Positions 42,718 through 54,074 of a DNA stretch of 64,000 bases are shown in pieces (position 1 is the first letter of the stretch; the number at the start of each line of letters is the position of its first letter). The position numbers were made by a program, and so were the translations under genes. Origin of the DNA: Zymobacter palmae (lineage in GTDB: Bacteria; Pseudomonadota; Gammaproteobacteria; Pseudomonadales; Halomonadaceae); the NCBI RefSeq assembly GCF_003610015.1, contig NZ_AP018933.1:930001-994000 (forward strand). The letters run 5' to 3'. Below the pieces are notes generated by a model, which was not told the origin of the DNA, searched no databases, and was given only the letters and a program-made list of their open reading frames with translations.

Positions 42718-43839
42718 ATGCTCCTTCTGCTTTCTCAATGGCTGGTGCAGTACTCCAGCATTTTCAACGCCTTTACCTACAGCACCCTGCGGATGATCAT
42801 GGCGACGCTCACGGCGCTGGCTATCTCGATTCTGATTGGTCCGTACATGATCCGCCGTCTGGTTAGCCGCCAGATCGGACAGGCCGTGCGCAGCGATGGC
42901 CCGCAGTCCCATCTGTCGAAAGCGGGCACACCCACCATGGGCGGTGTGCTGATCCTGATTTCGATTGCGATTGCGACCCTGCTGTGGGGCGATCTGTCCA
43001 ACCTGTACGTGTGGATCCTGTTGATCGTGACTATCGGCTTCGGGGCGATCGGCTGGGTCGATGACTACCGCAAGGTGGTCGAAAAGAATTCACGAGGTTT
43101 GACGGCGCGCTGGAAATACTTCTGGCAGTCGCTGTTGGGTTTCGGTGTCGGTATTGTTCTCTATGTGGCGCATACGCAAGGGGCCGATCTGCCGTCCTTC
43201 CTGCAGGGCTACGGCACGCCTTCAGACAACAGCCTGCTGCTGCCGTTCGTCAAGAACTATGCCGTGCAGCTTGGTGTGGCCTATATCCTCATGACTTATC
43301 TGGTAGTGGTCGGCAGCTCCAATGCTGTCAACCTGACCGATGGGCTTGATGGGCTGGCCATCATGCCGACCGTGCTGGTCGCCATGGGACTGGGGGTATT
43401 CGCGTTTGCCAGTGGTAACGCCGAGATCGCCAGCTACCTGCATATTCCGTTCATTCGCGGGGCAGGTGAGCTCACTATTTTCTGTGCGGGTATCGCCGGT
43501 GCTGGTCTGGGCTTCCTGTGGTTCAACACCTATCCCGCTCAGGTCTTCATGGGTGACGTGGGTGCATTGGCACTGGGGGCAGCTCTGGGTTTGATGGCCG
43601 TCATCGTGCGCCAGGAAATCGTACTGGTGGTGATGGGAGGGGTGTTCGTGGCCGAAACGGTGTCGGTCATCCTGCAGGTCGGTTCCTTCAAACTGACCGG
43701 CAAGCGCATCTTCCGCATGGCACCGCTGCACCACCACTTCGAATTGAAAGGGTGGCCGGAACCGCGTGTTATCGTGCGCTTCTGGATCGTCAGCGTGGTA
43801 CTGGTGCTATTGGGACTTGCTACCCTCAAGATGCGTTAA
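42718..43839 (+). CDS. mraY: Phospho-MurNAc-pentapeptide transferase
   Basis: 373 aa, ten membrane spans. Transfers phospho-MurNAc-pentapeptide to undecaprenyl phosphate (lipid I). Conserved: [17 protein letters not shown] near 60, the catalytic aspartates GWVDDYRKV near 115, [14 protein letters not shown] near 205, [11 protein letters not shown] near 275, and [15 protein letters not shown] near 335. Slightly longer than E. coli (360), the extra residues lying in the loop after span 4. Weak ribosome site (GGTAAG). Confidence 0.97.
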   Translation: MLLLLSQWLVQYSSIFNAFTYSTLRMIMATLTALAISILIGPYMIRRLVSRQIGQAVRSDGPQSHLSKAGTPTMGGVLILISIAIATLLWGDLSNLYVWILLIVTIGFGAIGWVDDYRKVVEKNSRGLTARWKYFWQSLLGFGVGIVLYVAHTQGADLPSFLQGYGTPSDNSLLLPFVKNYAVQLGVAYILMTYLVVVGSSNAVNLTDGLDGLAIMPTVLVAMGLGVFAFASGNAEIASYLHIPFIRGAGELTIFCAGIAGAGLGFLWFNTYPAQVFMGDVGALALGAALGLMAVIVRQEIVLVVMGGVFVAETVSVILQVGSFKLTGKRIFRMAPLHHHFELKGWPEPRVIVRFWIVSVVLVLLGLATLKMR

Positions 43840-43851
43840 GGAGTCGATCGG

Positions 43852-45216
43852 ATGAGTTTCGGTATTCCTGTAGGGGCTACGGCAGTGGTGGGGCTTGGCG
43901 TTTCCGGTCAGGCCATCATTCGTCATCTTGCGGCACAGGGCTGCTCGCTGGTGGCGCTGGACGGGAATCCCGACTCTCCCGGCGTTACATGGGTACGCAC
44001 GCATTATCCTGATGTGCCTGTGTGGGCGGGCGATCTGGCCGTGCTGGATCTGACGCCGGCGGCCGAGGTCGTGCTTAGCCCCGGCATTGATCCGCATCAA
44101 CCGGTGTTTGAGGCCGTGCGCGAGCGGGTCATTGGCGAGATCGGCATCTTCGCACGCCATCTGCCTGCCAGCATGCCGGTTGTAGCCATCACGGGGTCTA
44201 ATGCCAAATCCACCGTGACGACACTGGTAGGTGCCATGGCTGAAGCCGCCGGCCATCGACCAGGCATCGGTGGCAATCTAGGCGTACCTGCACTGCAGCT
44301 GCTTGATGAAGGCGATCACGATCTGTACGTGCTGGAGTTGTCTTCCTTCCAGCTCGAAACTACGCCGTCGTTGCATACCCGCGTTTCTGCTTTCCTCAAT
44401 CTCAGTGAAGACCACCTCAACCGACATGGTGACATGGTGGGCTATCGCGCCGCCAAGCAGCGCATCTTCCTTGATGCTCAGCACGCAGTCGTCAACGCGG
44501 ATGACCCAGCAACATGGCCAGATGGTGAGCCCGCCTATGAAGTGATCCTGTTCGGGCTGGATGCTCCTGGCGAGGCCGAGTGGGGCATTATCAGCGATGC
44601 GGGTGGCAAGCTCTGGCTAGCGCATGGCGTGTTGATGGTGATGCGATTGGATGAACTGCCCTTGCAGGGGCTGCATCACTATGCCAACGCTCTAGCGGCT
44701 CTGGCGATTGGTACGGCGATGGGTTGGCCGATTGACGCAATGTGCAGCGTGCTGCGTTCGTTTAAGGGTCTAGAGCACCGTGCGCAGATCGTTGGTGAGT
44801 TTGACGGTATTCGTTGGATCGACGATTCCAAGGGCACTAACGTTGGAGCATCGCTGGCGGCTATCGAAGGCATTGGGCCGACCATCGACGGTCAGCTGAT
44901 CTGGCTGGGCGGAGGTATTGGCAAAGGCGCTGATTTCACGCCGCTGGCTGAACCGCTGGCGCGTTATGCGCGAGCGGTGATCCTGTTTGGCCGTGATGCG
45001 GCCCTGATCGAGCAAGCGCTTGACGGTGTGGTCCCCGTGCATCATGCCGACACGATGGTCGAGGCTCAGGAGCTAGCACTGACGCTGGCCGAGCCTGGCG
45101 ATGTCGTGCTGCTGTCCCCGGCCTGTGCCAGCCAAGATCAGTTCCGCAACTACAATGAACGTGGAAACATCTTTCGTGACAAAGTGATAGCGCTGGACGC
45201 GCGTCGGCACCGCTAA
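43852..45216 (+). CDS. murD: UDP-MurNAc-L-Ala:D-Glu ligase
   Basis: 454 aa. Adds D-Glu to UDP-MurNAc-L-Ala. N-terminal VVGLGVSGQAIIRHL (UDP-binding), ATP loop TGSNAKSTVTTLVG (about 116-129), NLSEDHLNRHGDM near 183, and IDDSKGTNVGASLAAI near 322. AAGGAG precedes the ATG. Starts 12 bases after mraY. Confidence 0.96.
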   Translation: MSFGIPVGATAVVGLGVSGQAIIRHLAAQGCSLVALDGNPDSPGVTWVRTHYPDVPVWAGDLAVLDLTPAAEVVLSPGIDPHQPVFEAVRERVIGEIGIFARHLPASMPVVAITGSNAKSTVTTLVGAMAEAAGHRPGIGGNLGVPALQLLDEGDHDLYVLELSSFQLETTPSLHTRVSAFLNLSEDHLNRHGDMVGYRAAKQRIFLDAQHAVVNADDPATWPDGEPAYEVILFGLDAPGEAEWGIISDAGGKLWLAHGVLMVMRLDELPLQGLHHYANALAALAIGTAMGWPIDAMCSVLRSFKGLEHRAQIVGEFDGIRWIDDSKGTNVGASLAAIEGIGPTIDGQLIWLGGGIGKGADFTPLAEPLARYARAVILFGRDAALIEQALDGVVPVHHADTMVEAQELALTLAEPGDVVLLSPACASQDQFRNYNERGNIFRDKVIALDARRHR

Positions 45217-45225
45217 GGAGAGGGC

Positions 45226-46413
45226 ATGAAGGAAAGAAAGGCAAAAGCCGCCGCTATTCCCACCCCGCATCAGCCCCGCAATGCTGGCATTATGATTTCG
45301 GCGATGGCGCTGTTGGCCATCGGTTGGATCATGGTGACCTCGGCCTCCAGCGAAGTCATGGGCAGTAACCCTTATTACTACAGCATCCGTCATGGCAGCT
45401 TCGTGCTGATGGCGATTGCCGTGTCGCTGGTGGTGATGCGCATCCCTATGACCTGGTGGCGTGCGCGCGGTGCGGCGCTGTTTATACTGGCCGTCATCCT
45501 GCTGCTAGCCGTGCTGTTGGTCGGGCGTACCGTCAACGGGTCGAAGCGCTGGATTGCGTTGGGGGTGCTCAACCTTCAGACCTCTGAGATCGCCAAGCTG
45601 TGCATGGTGGTGTACCTGTCCAGTTATATGGTGCGTCATCTGGATCGCGTGCGGACGACATGGCAGGGCTTCGGTATTCCGATCATGCTGGCTGGTCTGC
45701 TGGCTATCCTGCTGATGATGGAGCCTGATTACGGCGCAACGGTAGTTCTGCTGTCGTGCACGATGGGGATGCTGCTGCTGGCGGGAGCATCGGCACACCG
45801 TTTTTTCCTGCTCTTGCTGGGATTGCTAGGGCTCGGGGTGCTGATGGTCATCATCGAACCGTACCGTATGCAGCGTGTCACTGGGTTTCTTGATCCATGG
45901 GCGAGACCATTCGATACGGGTTATCAGCTGACCCAGGCGCTGATCGCGTTCGGGCGCGGTGGCTGGTCGGGTCTCGGGTTGGGCAATAGTGTTCAGAAGT
46001 TGCAGTACCTGCCTGAAGCGCATACTGACTTCGTGTTTTCGGTTTTGGCTGAGGAACTGGGGCTGTTTGGTTCCGTCGCCGTGATTCTGCTGTTCATCAT
46101 GCTGGTTTGGAACGCTTTCGGTGTGGGCCGTGAAGCCGAGCGCAGCGGCCGATTCTTTTCCGCCTATGTCTGCTATGGCTGTGGCATGATCTTTGGATCC
46201 CAAGCGTGTATCAACATTGCCGTGAACGTGGGGCTGATGCCAACCAAAGGTTTGACCCTGCCGCTACTGAGCTACGGTGGTTCGAGTCTGCTGGTGTCGG
46301 GTGCCATGGTCGGACTGTTGCTGCGTGTCGATGGGGAAACGCGAGCGTACAAGGCCGCCCGCGGACGACGAGGGCGGCGCTCGCCAGAAGCTGTCAAGGA
46401 GGCTAGCGCATGA
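45226..46413 (+). CDS. ftsW: Septal peptidoglycan polymerase FtsW
   Basis: 395 aa SEDS-family glycosyltransferase, ten membrane spans. Partners FtsI at the septum. Seen: the signature GRTVNGSKRWIALGVLNLQTSEIAK near 100-125, MEPDYGATVVLL near 165, the large periplasmic loop (QALIAFGRGGWSGLGLGNSVQKLQYLPEAHTDF, carrying the catalytic acid) and LPLLSYGGSSLL near the end. AAGGAG before the ATG. Stop overlaps murG. Confidence 0.96.
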   Translation: MKERKAKAAAIPTPHQPRNAGIMISAMALLAIGWIMVTSASSEVMGSNPYYYSIRHGSFVLMAIAVSLVVMRIPMTWWRARGAALFILAVILLLAVLLVGRTVNGSKRWIALGVLNLQTSEIAKLCMVVYLSSYMVRHLDRVRTTWQGFGIPIMLAGLLAILLMMEPDYGATVVLLSCTMGMLLLAGASAHRFFLLLLGLLGLGVLMVIIEPYRMQRVTGFLDPWARPFDTGYQLTQALIAFGRGGWSGLGLGNSVQKLQYLPEAHTDFVFSVLAEELGLFGSVAVILLFIMLVWNAFGVGREAERSGRFFSAYVCYGCGMIFGSQACINIAVNVGLMPTKGLTLPLLSYGGSSLLVSGAMVGLLLRVDGETRAYKAARGRRGRRSPEAVKEASA

Positions 46414-47567
46414 GCGCGCCTGAGAAGACATCCACTGCGACGGTAACCGCGCAGGATGCACATATACATGATTCACCCTCATCGCTTCAAAAAGTGATGA
46501 TTATGGCCGGTGGTACTGGCGGTCACGTCATTCCTGCACTGTCGCTTGCCAAAGCACTGACGGCGCGAGGCGTCGAGGTCCACTGGCTAGGTTCACCGCG
46601 CGGCATCGAGAACACGCTGGTACCGCGTGCGGGTTACCCCCTGCATCGCATCAACGTGGCAGGGCTGCGTGGCAAAGGCGTAGTGGGCTGGCTGCAGGCG
46701 CCGTTTCGCCTGTGGCGTGCCGTGCGGCAGGCCAAGCGCATCCTGCGCGATGTCGCCCCCGGGTTGGTGGTCGGCATGGGCGGCTTTGCTAGCGGCCCTG
46801 GTGGTTTGGCCGCGCGACGCATGAAGCTGCCGCTCGTGATCCACGAGCAGAATGCGTTGGCCGGCATGACCAACAAAGTGCTGGCGCGTATGGCAACGCG
46901 CGTCTATACCGCATTCCCAAACGCGCTGCCTGATCGCGTTCGTCCGCAGGTCATCGGTAACCCGGTGCGCGACGAAATCGCAGCGCAGGGCGAGCATCTG
47001 CGCAGTGCCGATGATATGGCGGCGCGTCGTCTACGCGTGCTGGTACTGGGCGGTTCGCTGGGGGCCAAAGCGCTCAACGAGCGGCTGCCGCATGCGTTGG
47101 CGATGATGCCTGACAACGAACGCCCGGAAGTGCGCCATCAGGCCGGTCGCGACAAGGAAGAGAGCTCGCGCGAGCAGTATGCGCTTGCAGGCGTGCAGGC
47201 TAACGTCAGTGCCTTTATTGACGACATGGCCGAAGCCTATGAATGGGCCGATCTGGTAGTGTGCCGTTCCGGCGCGTTGACCGTGGCCGAACTGGCAGCG
47301 GCCGGCAAGCCATCGTTGCTAGTGCCGTTCCCGTTTGCTGTTGATGATCATCAGCGCTTCAATGCGCGTGATCTGAGCGATTACGGCGCAGCAGTCCTGA
47401 TGCCTCAATCCGATATGACAGCAGAGCACCTGTATGAAACGCTGGTCGCTCTGCTCGACCCTGAAACACTTGCCTCCATGGCCGTGCATGCTCGCGAGCG
47501 TGCACGTCTTGACGCCATTGATGTGCTGGCAAGCGGCTGTATGGAGATTGATCTTGAGTCACATTGA
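46410..47567 (+). CDS. murG: Lipid II synthase MurG
   Basis: 385 aa from ATG 46410, which has AGGAGG upstream and overlaps ftsW (ATGA). About 28 extra N-terminal residues precede the usual start [19 protein letters not shown]. Adds GlcNAc to lipid I. Also [16 protein letters not shown] near 112, [27 protein letters not shown] near 212 and [24 protein letters not shown] near 288. GT-B fold. Confidence 0.95.
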   Translation: MSAPEKTSTATVTAQDAHIHDSPSSLQKVMIMAGGTGGHVIPALSLAKALTARGVEVHWLGSPRGIENTLVPRAGYPLHRINVAGLRGKGVVGWLQAPFRLWRAVRQAKRILRDVAPGLVVGMGGFASGPGGLAARRMKLPLVIHEQNALAGMTNKVLARMATRVYTAFPNALPDRVRPQVIGNPVRDEIAAQGEHLRSADDMAARRLRVLVLGGSLGAKALNERLPHALAMMPDNERPEVRHQAGRDKEESSREQYALAGVQANVSAFIDDMAEAYEWADLVVCRSGALTVAELAAAGKPSLLVPFPFAVDDHQRFNARDLSDYGAAVLMPQSDMTAEHLYETLVALLDPETLASMAVHARERARLDAIDVLASGCMEIDLESH

Positions 47568-49035
47568 ATACTCTTCCGACACGGCGACCCCCGCTCGACC
47601 GGGGCGTGTCTGTTCGCGCGGCAATATGGGGCGTATTCGCCGCATCCACTTCGTGGGTGTTGGCGGCTCCGGCATGTGCGGCATTGCGGAAGTGCTGGCC
47701 AACCAGCACTTCGACGTCAGCGGCAGCGACATCAAGGCGTCCAGTGCCACTGAACACCTGACGAGCTGTGGCGTGAAGGTCAGCATTGGTCACCGTGAAG
47801 AAAATGCACACGGTGCCGACGTAGTTGTGGTCTCAACCGCTATCAACGAAGCCAATCCCGAAATTGGTTACGCACGCGCTCATCGCATTCCGGTCGTACG
47901 TCGTGCCGAGATGCTGGCGGAGCTGATGCGTTTTCGTCACGGCATCGCCATTGCGGGCACGCATGGCAAGACGACCACCACTAGTTTGACAGCCACACTG
48001 CTGGCCGAAGGCGGCCTTGATCCGACCTTTGTGATCGGTGGCAAGCTGACCAGTGCGGGTGCGAACGCGTGCTTGGGCAAGGGTGAGTATCTGGTGGCCG
48101 AAGCCGACGAATCTGATGCGTCCTTCCTGCACTTGCAGCCGATGGCGGCCATCGTCACCAACATCGACGCTGACCACATGGCCACTTATGGTGGCAGCTT
48201 CGAACGCCTGCAAGATGCTTTTGTTGAATTCCTGCATAACCTGCCGTTTTACGGGCAGGCCATCCTGTGCGTTGACGACGACACCGTGCGTGGCCTACTG
48301 CCGCGCATCAAACGTCAGTTCGTGACCTATGGCTTTTCCGACGATGCCGATTTCCGCATCCGCAACTTCACCCAAGCGGGTAACCTGATCCACTTCACAG
48401 CCGAACGTCCTGAAGGCTACGCACCGTTGGATGTGACGCTGGCCATGCCGGGGCGCCACAATGCCCTCAACGCACTGGCGGCCATTGCTGTAGCGACCGA
48501 TACCGGCGTCGCTGATGACGATATCGTACGGGCACTGGCGGGCTTCAAAGGCGTTGGACGCCGCTTCCAGGTACACGGCAACTTCCCGCTGACCGATGGT
48601 GGCGAAGTGATGCTGGTCGATGATTACGGTCACCATCCGCGTGAAGTCGATATGGTGATTCAGGGAATCCGTAAGGGGTGGCCGGACCGTCGCTTGGTCA
48701 TGATCTATCAGCCGCACCGCTATACCCGCACGCAGGATCTGTATGAAGAGTTCGTGCGTGTGCTGTCGGGCGTTGACACGTTGCTATTGATGGACGTATA
48801 CAGCGCGGGCGAAGCGCCGATCAGCGGTGCCGATGGGCGTTCGCTGGCAGGCTCGATTCGTCAGCGCGGTCAGGTTGATCCGCTGTTCGTCGAAGACAAG
48901 CCTGCACTGCCCGCACTGCTGGGCAACGTGCTGCGCGACGGTGATATCGTGATTACACAGGGCGCCGGTGACATCGGCACCATCAGTCTGGCGCTGGCTA
49001 ACAGTGGCATGAACATGGAAAAGGTCAAACTATGA
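47554..49035 (+). CDS. murC: UDP-MurNAc:L-Ala ligase
   Basis: 493 aa if it begins at TTG 47554, seven bases after GGAG and overlapping the murG end by 14 bases; ATG 47626 (469 aa, beginning [17 protein letters not shown]) has no ribosome site but is the conserved core. The start is therefore uncertain. Adds L-Ala to UDP-MurNAc. ATP loop [52 protein letters not shown] and YQPHRYTRT are all present. Stop overlaps ddlB. Confidence 0.93.
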   Translation: MSHIEYSSDTATPARPGRVCSRGNMGRIRRIHFVGVGGSGMCGIAEVLANQHFDVSGSDIKASSATEHLTSCGVKVSIGHREENAHGADVVVVSTAINEANPEIGYARAHRIPVVRRAEMLAELMRFRHGIAIAGTHGKTTTTSLTATLLAEGGLDPTFVIGGKLTSAGANACLGKGEYLVAEADESDASFLHLQPMAAIVTNIDADHMATYGGSFERLQDAFVEFLHNLPFYGQAILCVDDDTVRGLLPRIKRQFVTYGFSDDADFRIRNFTQAGNLIHFTAERPEGYAPLDVTLAMPGRHNALNALAAIAVATDTGVADDDIVRALAGFKGVGRRFQVHGNFPLTDGGEVMLVDDYGHHPREVDMVIQGIRKGWPDRRLVMIYQPHRYTRTQDLYEEFVRVLSGVDTLLLMDVYSAGEAPISGADGRSLAGSIRQRGQVDPLFVEDKPALPALLGNVLRDGDIVITQGAGDIGTISLALANSGMNMEKVKL

Positions 49036-49988
49036 GTGATCGTGACCGCGTCGCAGAGACGCTTGGCCGCGTAGTCGTATTGATGGGAGGGCGTTCTGCC
49101 GAGCGCGAAGTCTCCCTGGCCAGTGGGCGCGCCGTGCTTGATGCGTTGCTGCGTCAGGGGGTCGATGCCATCGCGTTCGACCCAGCCGAACGGCCGCTGC
49201 TGGAGCTGGGTGCGCTGAAGCCTGACCGCGCTTTCATCGCTCTGCATGGTCGCGGCGGTGAAGACGGCATGCTGCAGGGAGCGCTGGAATGGCTCGGGAT
49301 CCCTTACACCGGAAGCGGCGTACTGGGGTCGGCGCTGGGCATGGATAAAGAGCGTACTAAGCATGTTTGGCGCAGCGTGGGGCTGCCCACGCCCGACAGC
49401 ATGCTGCTGGACAGCCATCACGACTGGCAGAATGTCGCTGAGCGGCTAGGCTTCCCGATGGTCATCAAGCCCGTTAACGAGGGCTCGACGCTGGGGTTGA
49501 GCATCGTGCACAGCGCTGCTGATCTGGAAAAAGCGTGGGAACTGTCGCGTCGCTACGATGCGCAGGTCATGGCTGAACGTTTCATTGAAGGCGATGAGTA
49601 CACGGTGGCGGTGCTGGGTGATGAAGTGCTGCCGTCCATTCGTGTAGAAGCGGCCTCTGGCTTCTATGATTATGAAGCCAAGTACACGCGCAACGACACG
49701 CTCTACCATCTGCCAAGCGGCTTGTCTGTTGAAGATGAGGCGGCCATCGCTGAGCTGACGCGCCGTGCGTTTAATGCCGCTGGTGCACGAGGTTGGGGGC
49801 GTGTTGATGTCATGCGCGATGCCCAGAACCAGTTCTGGCTGCTGGAAATCAATACGTCGCCGGGTATGACCGGGCACAGCTTGGTGCCGCAGGCAGCCGC
49901 CTATAAGGGTATCGATTTCGATACGCTCGTCGTCCGCGTAGCGGCCTCGGCCTCGCTCGAACTGACGCAGGCAGCACCAAAGCACTGA
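49032..49988 (+). CDS. ddlB: D-alanine--D-alanine ligase
   Basis: 318 aa, ATP-grasp enzyme making D-Ala-D-Ala for MurF. N-terminal [18 protein letters not shown] with the D-Ala-binding Glu, [26 protein letters not shown] near 72-95, [20 protein letters not shown] near 138, and [18 protein letters not shown] near 276. Coupled to murC (ATGA). Confidence 0.96.
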   Translation: MSDRDRVAETLGRVVVLMGGRSAEREVSLASGRAVLDALLRQGVDAIAFDPAERPLLELGALKPDRAFIALHGRGGEDGMLQGALEWLGIPYTGSGVLGSALGMDKERTKHVWRSVGLPTPDSMLLDSHHDWQNVAERLGFPMVIKPVNEGSTLGLSIVHSAADLEKAWELSRRYDAQVMAERFIEGDEYTVAVLGDEVLPSIRVEAASGFYDYEAKYTRNDTLYHLPSGLSVEDEAAIAELTRRAFNAAGARGWGRVDVMRDAQNQFWLLEINTSPGMTGHSLVPQAAAYKGIDFDTLVVRVAASASLELTQAAPKH

Positions 49989-50104
49989 CGTTGAGGTGTC
50001 GCAAAGACGCGCGCCGCTAAAGAGGGGAGGGCCTGTCCTCCCCTTGTTCTCTTTTTGCACCGGTGGCATGGCCGCCCTTGTACACAATCCCAACGAGGCT
50101 GTAG

Positions 50105-50839
50105 ATGGCTGGACGCCTTACCAACCGCATGTTTGGACTCGTGCTCGTGCTGGCATTGCTCGTGGCAGGTGGGCGTTCGCTCTGGCTGTGGCTTGATCAG
50201 CCCGTGCGCCACCTGGACGTGCGCGACGACGCGCATCGCGTCAGCGGGCAGCAGCTTCAGCAGCGCATTGCGCCGCTGGTGAAAGGGTCCGGCTGGCTGT
50301 CGGTTGACCTACAGGCCCTGCGTGCGGAAGTGCGGCAAGTGCCGTGGGTGCACGAAGTCAGCATTTCCCGACGCTGGCCTGATACACTTCGTTTCGATAT
50401 TCAGGAGCAGCAACCGGTCGCATGGTGGAATGATAGCCGTCTGCTGAACGCTCAAGGCGAGGTATTTGAACCGGGTCAGCAGAAGATAACTGAACGGATG
50501 CCTAACCTGTCAGGCCCCGATGAGCGTGCTGCCGACGTATTAGCGTATTATAATAGGTTACAGAGCGTACTGGCGAAGAAGCAGCTGACCATCACCCAGC
50601 TGACGCTGGAGCCGCGCGGAGCATGGCGCTTTCAGGTCGACGACAGTTTCTGGGTACTGATGGGGCGTTCGCAGGTCGAACCGCAGCGCGAGCCACGTCT
50701 GGCGCGCTTCCTGACCGCATGGGACCGCATGCTGTCGGGTCGTCGTGATCAGATTCGCTATCTTGATCTACGCTATCCAAACGGCCTAGCGATTGGCTGG
50801 CATGGGCAGACGGCAACAGGTAACGTATCGTCACGCTAA
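50105..50839 (+). CDS. ftsQ: Cell division protein FtsQ
   Basis: 244 aa. Short cytoplasmic N-terminus, one membrane helix about 9-31, then the POTRA domain (LDVRDDAHRVSGQQLQQRI) and beta domain with WVHEVSISRRWPDTLRFDIQEQQPVAWW. Scaffold of FtsQLB. 116 bases after ddlB, and followed by a 518-base gap, so it is less tightly linked to ftsA than in E. coli. Confidence 0.93.
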   Translation: MAGRLTNRMFGLVLVLALLVAGGRSLWLWLDQPVRHLDVRDDAHRVSGQQLQQRIAPLVKGSGWLSVDLQALRAEVRQVPWVHEVSISRRWPDTLRFDIQEQQPVAWWNDSRLLNAQGEVFEPGQQKITERMPNLSGPDERAADVLAYYNRLQSVLAKKQLTITQLTLEPRGAWRFQVDDSFWVLMGRSQVEPQREPRLARFLTAWDRMLSGRRDQIRYLDLRYPNGLAIGWHGQTATGNVSSR

Positions 50840-51357
50840 GATACTCAGCCCTTAAGTTCTATTGAATGAGTATCAAGTTGTCATTCATTCGGGCGGCTTG
50901 ATTGCAATAGGTAACACTATTGCAGGTTTGTGGAAAAACTAATATCCGGTGGTCAGACAGGGCGATTTATGTTTTTTTAGCGTCCACTGACTCATAGAAA
51001 CTGCAAAGTCTGGATATTTTCACGATCCAGCGATGACCTCTCGTGCAGAATGTTCTAACGTCATGCTATGGACTCTATAATTATCGCTGATGCCATGGCT
51101 CTAAATTGTCGCCCGCGCTTCAGTTGAATGACGAATCGACCGTTATCTCGTGGGCACATTAACTGCGTTTAACGGTCAGCGAATTAAAGTGTTCGATTTG
51201 TTATCGACAATAAACAGCAGCGATATGTGCTGAGTGGTAAGGCAGAAGGTCGGTGTCTTCACATCGGGACATGCACTACTGATATCAGGAAACAGGTATG
51301 CGCAGCAGCGATCGTAAGACTGCGCATAGTCATGAAATAAGGGAGTAAGCCCGACCT
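50840..51357 (+). other. Long ftsQ-ftsA gap
   Basis: 518 AT-richer bases with no gene. A hairpin TGCAATAG-N6-CTATTGCA lies at 50903-50924 without a U-run. A possible promoter has TATAAT at 51076-51081 with a poor -35 (TTCTAA at 51053). It probably provides separate transcription of ftsAZ. Confidence 0.55.
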
Positions 51358-52659
51358 ATGGCAGGACAATCCAACACTTCCAATATGGTCGTCGGGCTGG
51401 ATATTGGAACATCCAAAGTCGTGGCGATCGTCGGCCAGCCCACTGATGATGGTGGGATCGAGATCGCCGGTATCGGATCACACCCCTCTCGTGGCATGAA
51501 GAAAGGGGTCGTCATCAACATCGAGTCGACCGTCCAATCCATCCAGCGCGCCATCGAAGAAGCCGAACTGATGGCCGGGTGCGACATTCACTCGGTGCAT
51601 GTTGGCATTGCCGGTAGTCATATCAGTTCCATGAACTCGGATGGCGTCGTGGCGATCCGCGACCGCGAGGTCATGCCGTCCGACATTGAGCGCGTGATCG
51701 ACTCGGCGCGGGCACGTGCTGTGTCTGAAGGGCAGCGTATCCTGCACGTCATTCCTCAGGAATATGCCATCGACAACCAAGAAGGCATCCGTGAGCCGCT
51801 CGGCATGTCGGGGGTGCGCCTTGAGGCGCGGGTTCACTTGGTGACCGCTGCACTCAATGCGGTGCAGAACATCGAGAAATGCGTGCGTCGATGCGGGCTG
51901 GACGTTGATGATATTATTCTGGAGCAGCTGGCTTCGAGCTATGCTGTATTGACGGAAGACGAGCGCGAGTTGGGCGTCTGCATGGTCGATATTGGTGGTG
52001 GCACGACCGATATTGCCGTCTTCACCGAAGGCGCTATTCGCCATACGGCGGTGATTCCGATCGCAGGTGATCAGGTCACCAACGATATTGCAATGGCATT
52101 GCGGACACCGACTCAGTACGCTGAGGATATCAAGGTCAAATACGCCTGCGCCTTGACGCGCATGGCGTCTAGCGACGACATCATTCGCGTGCCCAGTGTC
52201 GGCGATCGACCTGCGCGTGAGCTGAGTCGTCAGGACCTCGCTCAAGTTGTTGAGCCGCGCTACGAAGAGCTGTTCACGCTGGTGCGTGAAGAGTTGCGTC
52301 GCAGCGGTTATGAAGATTTGGTGGCGGCCGGGATCGTACTGACCGGCGGTACCTCGCGGATGGAAGGCGTGACCGATCTAGCGGAAGAGATCTTCCGCAT
52401 GCCGGTGCGTGTGGCCTGTCCGCAAAACGTACGAGGATTGGCCGATGTCGTGCGCAATCCCATTTATTCGACTGGTGTGGGGCTGCTCCAATATGGCATG
52501 CAGCATTCCCAGCCAGCGTACGGCGCTGAAACGTTTGATGATGTACTGCCCCGCCGTGAGGATGGCGCTAGACGCAAGCCAGCACGGACCAGTCTGACCG
52601 GGGAAGGCCTCTCTTCAACGATCGAACGTATTCGGGGCTGGTTCAAGGGTAATTTCTAG
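51358..52659 (+). CDS. ftsA: Cell division protein FtsA
   Basis: 433 aa, actin-like ATPase that tethers FtsZ to the membrane. [16 protein letters not shown] near 10-25, the 1C domain, [17 protein letters not shown] near 205, [12 protein letters not shown] near 325, and the C-terminal amphipathic membrane helix ([12 protein letters not shown]). GGGAG lies about 12 bases before the ATG, rather far. 34 bases before ftsZ. Confidence 0.96.
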   Translation: MAGQSNTSNMVVGLDIGTSKVVAIVGQPTDDGGIEIAGIGSHPSRGMKKGVVINIESTVQSIQRAIEEAELMAGCDIHSVHVGIAGSHISSMNSDGVVAIRDREVMPSDIERVIDSARARAVSEGQRILHVIPQEYAIDNQEGIREPLGMSGVRLEARVHLVTAALNAVQNIEKCVRRCGLDVDDIILEQLASSYAVLTEDERELGVCMVDIGGGTTDIAVFTEGAIRHTAVIPIAGDQVTNDIAMALRTPTQYAEDIKVKYACALTRMASSDDIIRVPSVGDRPARELSRQDLAQVVEPRYEELFTLVREELRRSGYEDLVAAGIVLTGGTSRMEGVTDLAEEIFRMPVRVACPQNVRGLADVVRNPIYSTGVGLLQYGMQHSQPAYGAETFDDVLPRREDGARRKPARTSLTGEGLSSTIERIRGWFKGNF

Positions 52660-52693
52660 TCAAGACCGCAAAGCGGTTAGGGAGACGGGGCTT

Positions 52694-53860
52694 ATGTTCG
52701 AGCTGGTAGACAATGCGCCATCCAACAATGCGGTCATCAAGGTGATCGGTGTGGGTGGCGGCGGCGGTAATGCCGTAAACCACATGGTCGAAAATAGCAT
52801 TGAAGGGGTTGATTTCATCTGTGCGAACACCGATGCGCAGGCCCTGAAACGCGTTGCGGCCAAAACAGTACTTCAACTGGGTAACGAAATCACCAAGGGT
52901 CTTGGTGCAGGCGCTAACCCGGAAGTCGGCCGCCAGGCTGCAATGGAAGATCGGGATCGCATTGCAGAATTACTGCAGGGTGCCGATATGGTATTCATCA
53001 CCGCAGGAATGGGTGGTGGTACAGGTACCGGTGGAGCCCCCGTCGTGGCGCAGGTCGCCAAAGAGCTGGGTATTCTTACCGTCGCCGTTGTCACGCGCCC
53101 GTTCCCCTTCGAAGGACCGAAGCGTCAGCGTGCAGCAGAGGAAGGGATGAAGGAGCTGTCGGAGCACGTCGACTCTCTGATCACTATCCCCAACGAAAAG
53201 CTGCTGACTGTGCTGGGCAAGAATGCCAGCTTGCTGACGGCTTTCAGTGCCGCCAACGATGTACTGCTTGGCGCTGTACAAGGTATTGCTGAACTGATCA
53301 CCAGCCCGGGTATCATCAACGTCGACTTTGCTGACGTGCGTACCGTCATGTCTGAAATGGGCATGGCAATGATGGGTACCGGGGTTGCCGTAGGTGAGAA
53401 CCGAGCGCGCGAAGCGGCCGAAAAAGCCATTCGTTCACCGCTGCTTGAAGACGTTAACCTCAACGGTGCACGCGGTATTCTGGTCAACATTACCGCCGGC
53501 CCGGATCTCTCCATCGGTGAGTTCAACGATGTAGGGGCGACCGTTCAGGAATTCGCTTCTCAGGATGCGACCATCGTGGTGGGCACTTCCATCGACATGG
53601 ATATGTCCGATGAGCTGCGTGTTACCGTCGTGGCAGCAGGGCTTGACGGACTGCGTCAGGAACGCCCGGCAACACGCGAACATCATGCTGCGGCCTCTCG
53701 TGCTGAGAAGACGGACTATCGCAAGCTTCAGCAGCCGACGGTTATGCGTCAGCAGGCCGCTAAGGAACGTGAGGAAAAAACCGAGCGTCCGCGTCAGAAA
53801 TCGCGCGATCTTGATGATTACCTCGATATTCCTGCGTTCCTGCGTCGTCAGGCCGACTGA
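52694..53860 (+). CDS. ftsZ: Cell division GTPase FtsZ
   Basis: 388 aa tubulin homologue forming the Z ring. [15 protein letters not shown] near 17-31, tubulin signature [18 protein letters not shown] near 108, T7 loop [17 protein letters not shown] near 208, variable linker rich in Arg/Glu/Gln from 316 and the conserved C-terminal peptide [13 protein letters not shown] that binds FtsA and ZipA. GGGAGA before the ATG. Confidence 0.98.
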   Translation: MFELVDNAPSNNAVIKVIGVGGGGGNAVNHMVENSIEGVDFICANTDAQALKRVAAKTVLQLGNEITKGLGAGANPEVGRQAAMEDRDRIAELLQGADMVFITAGMGGGTGTGGAPVVAQVAKELGILTVAVVTRPFPFEGPKRQRAAEEGMKELSEHVDSLITIPNEKLLTVLGKNASLLTAFSAANDVLLGAVQGIAELITSPGIINVDFADVRTVMSEMGMAMMGTGVAVGENRAREAAEKAIRSPLLEDVNLNGARGILVNITAGPDLSIGEFNDVGATVQEFASQDATIVVGTSIDMDMSDELRVTVVAAGLDGLRQERPATREHHAAASRAEKTDYRKLQQPTVMRQQAAKEREEKTERPRQKSRDLDDYLDIPAFLRRQAD

Positions 53861-53910
53861 GTTCAGCACTACCCTCGCAGCGCAGGCAATGCTTGCCGTG
53901 ACTGCTTTAT

Positions 53911-53947
53911 ATTCATCTGCTCCTTCTCGCGAAGTGAGCAGATGAAT
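53911..53947. terminator. Strong stem-loop between ftsZ and lpxC
   Basis: Perfect 12-bp arms ATTCATCTGCTC / GAGCAGATGAAT with an inner CTTC-TCGC-GAAG hairpin. No U-run follows on the plus strand, so it may stabilise or pause RNA rather than terminate. Confidence 0.6.
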
Positions 53948-54074
53948 TGTGAATAAAAAAAGTATTCTCTGGCATGAGATTGCAAAACGAACAGTGTTCG
54001 TTGGTTTGGTGCTTACTGAATGTTACTATTGACTCCAACTTGCACCGATGCATTCCCTGCGTGGCCTTGTACCT

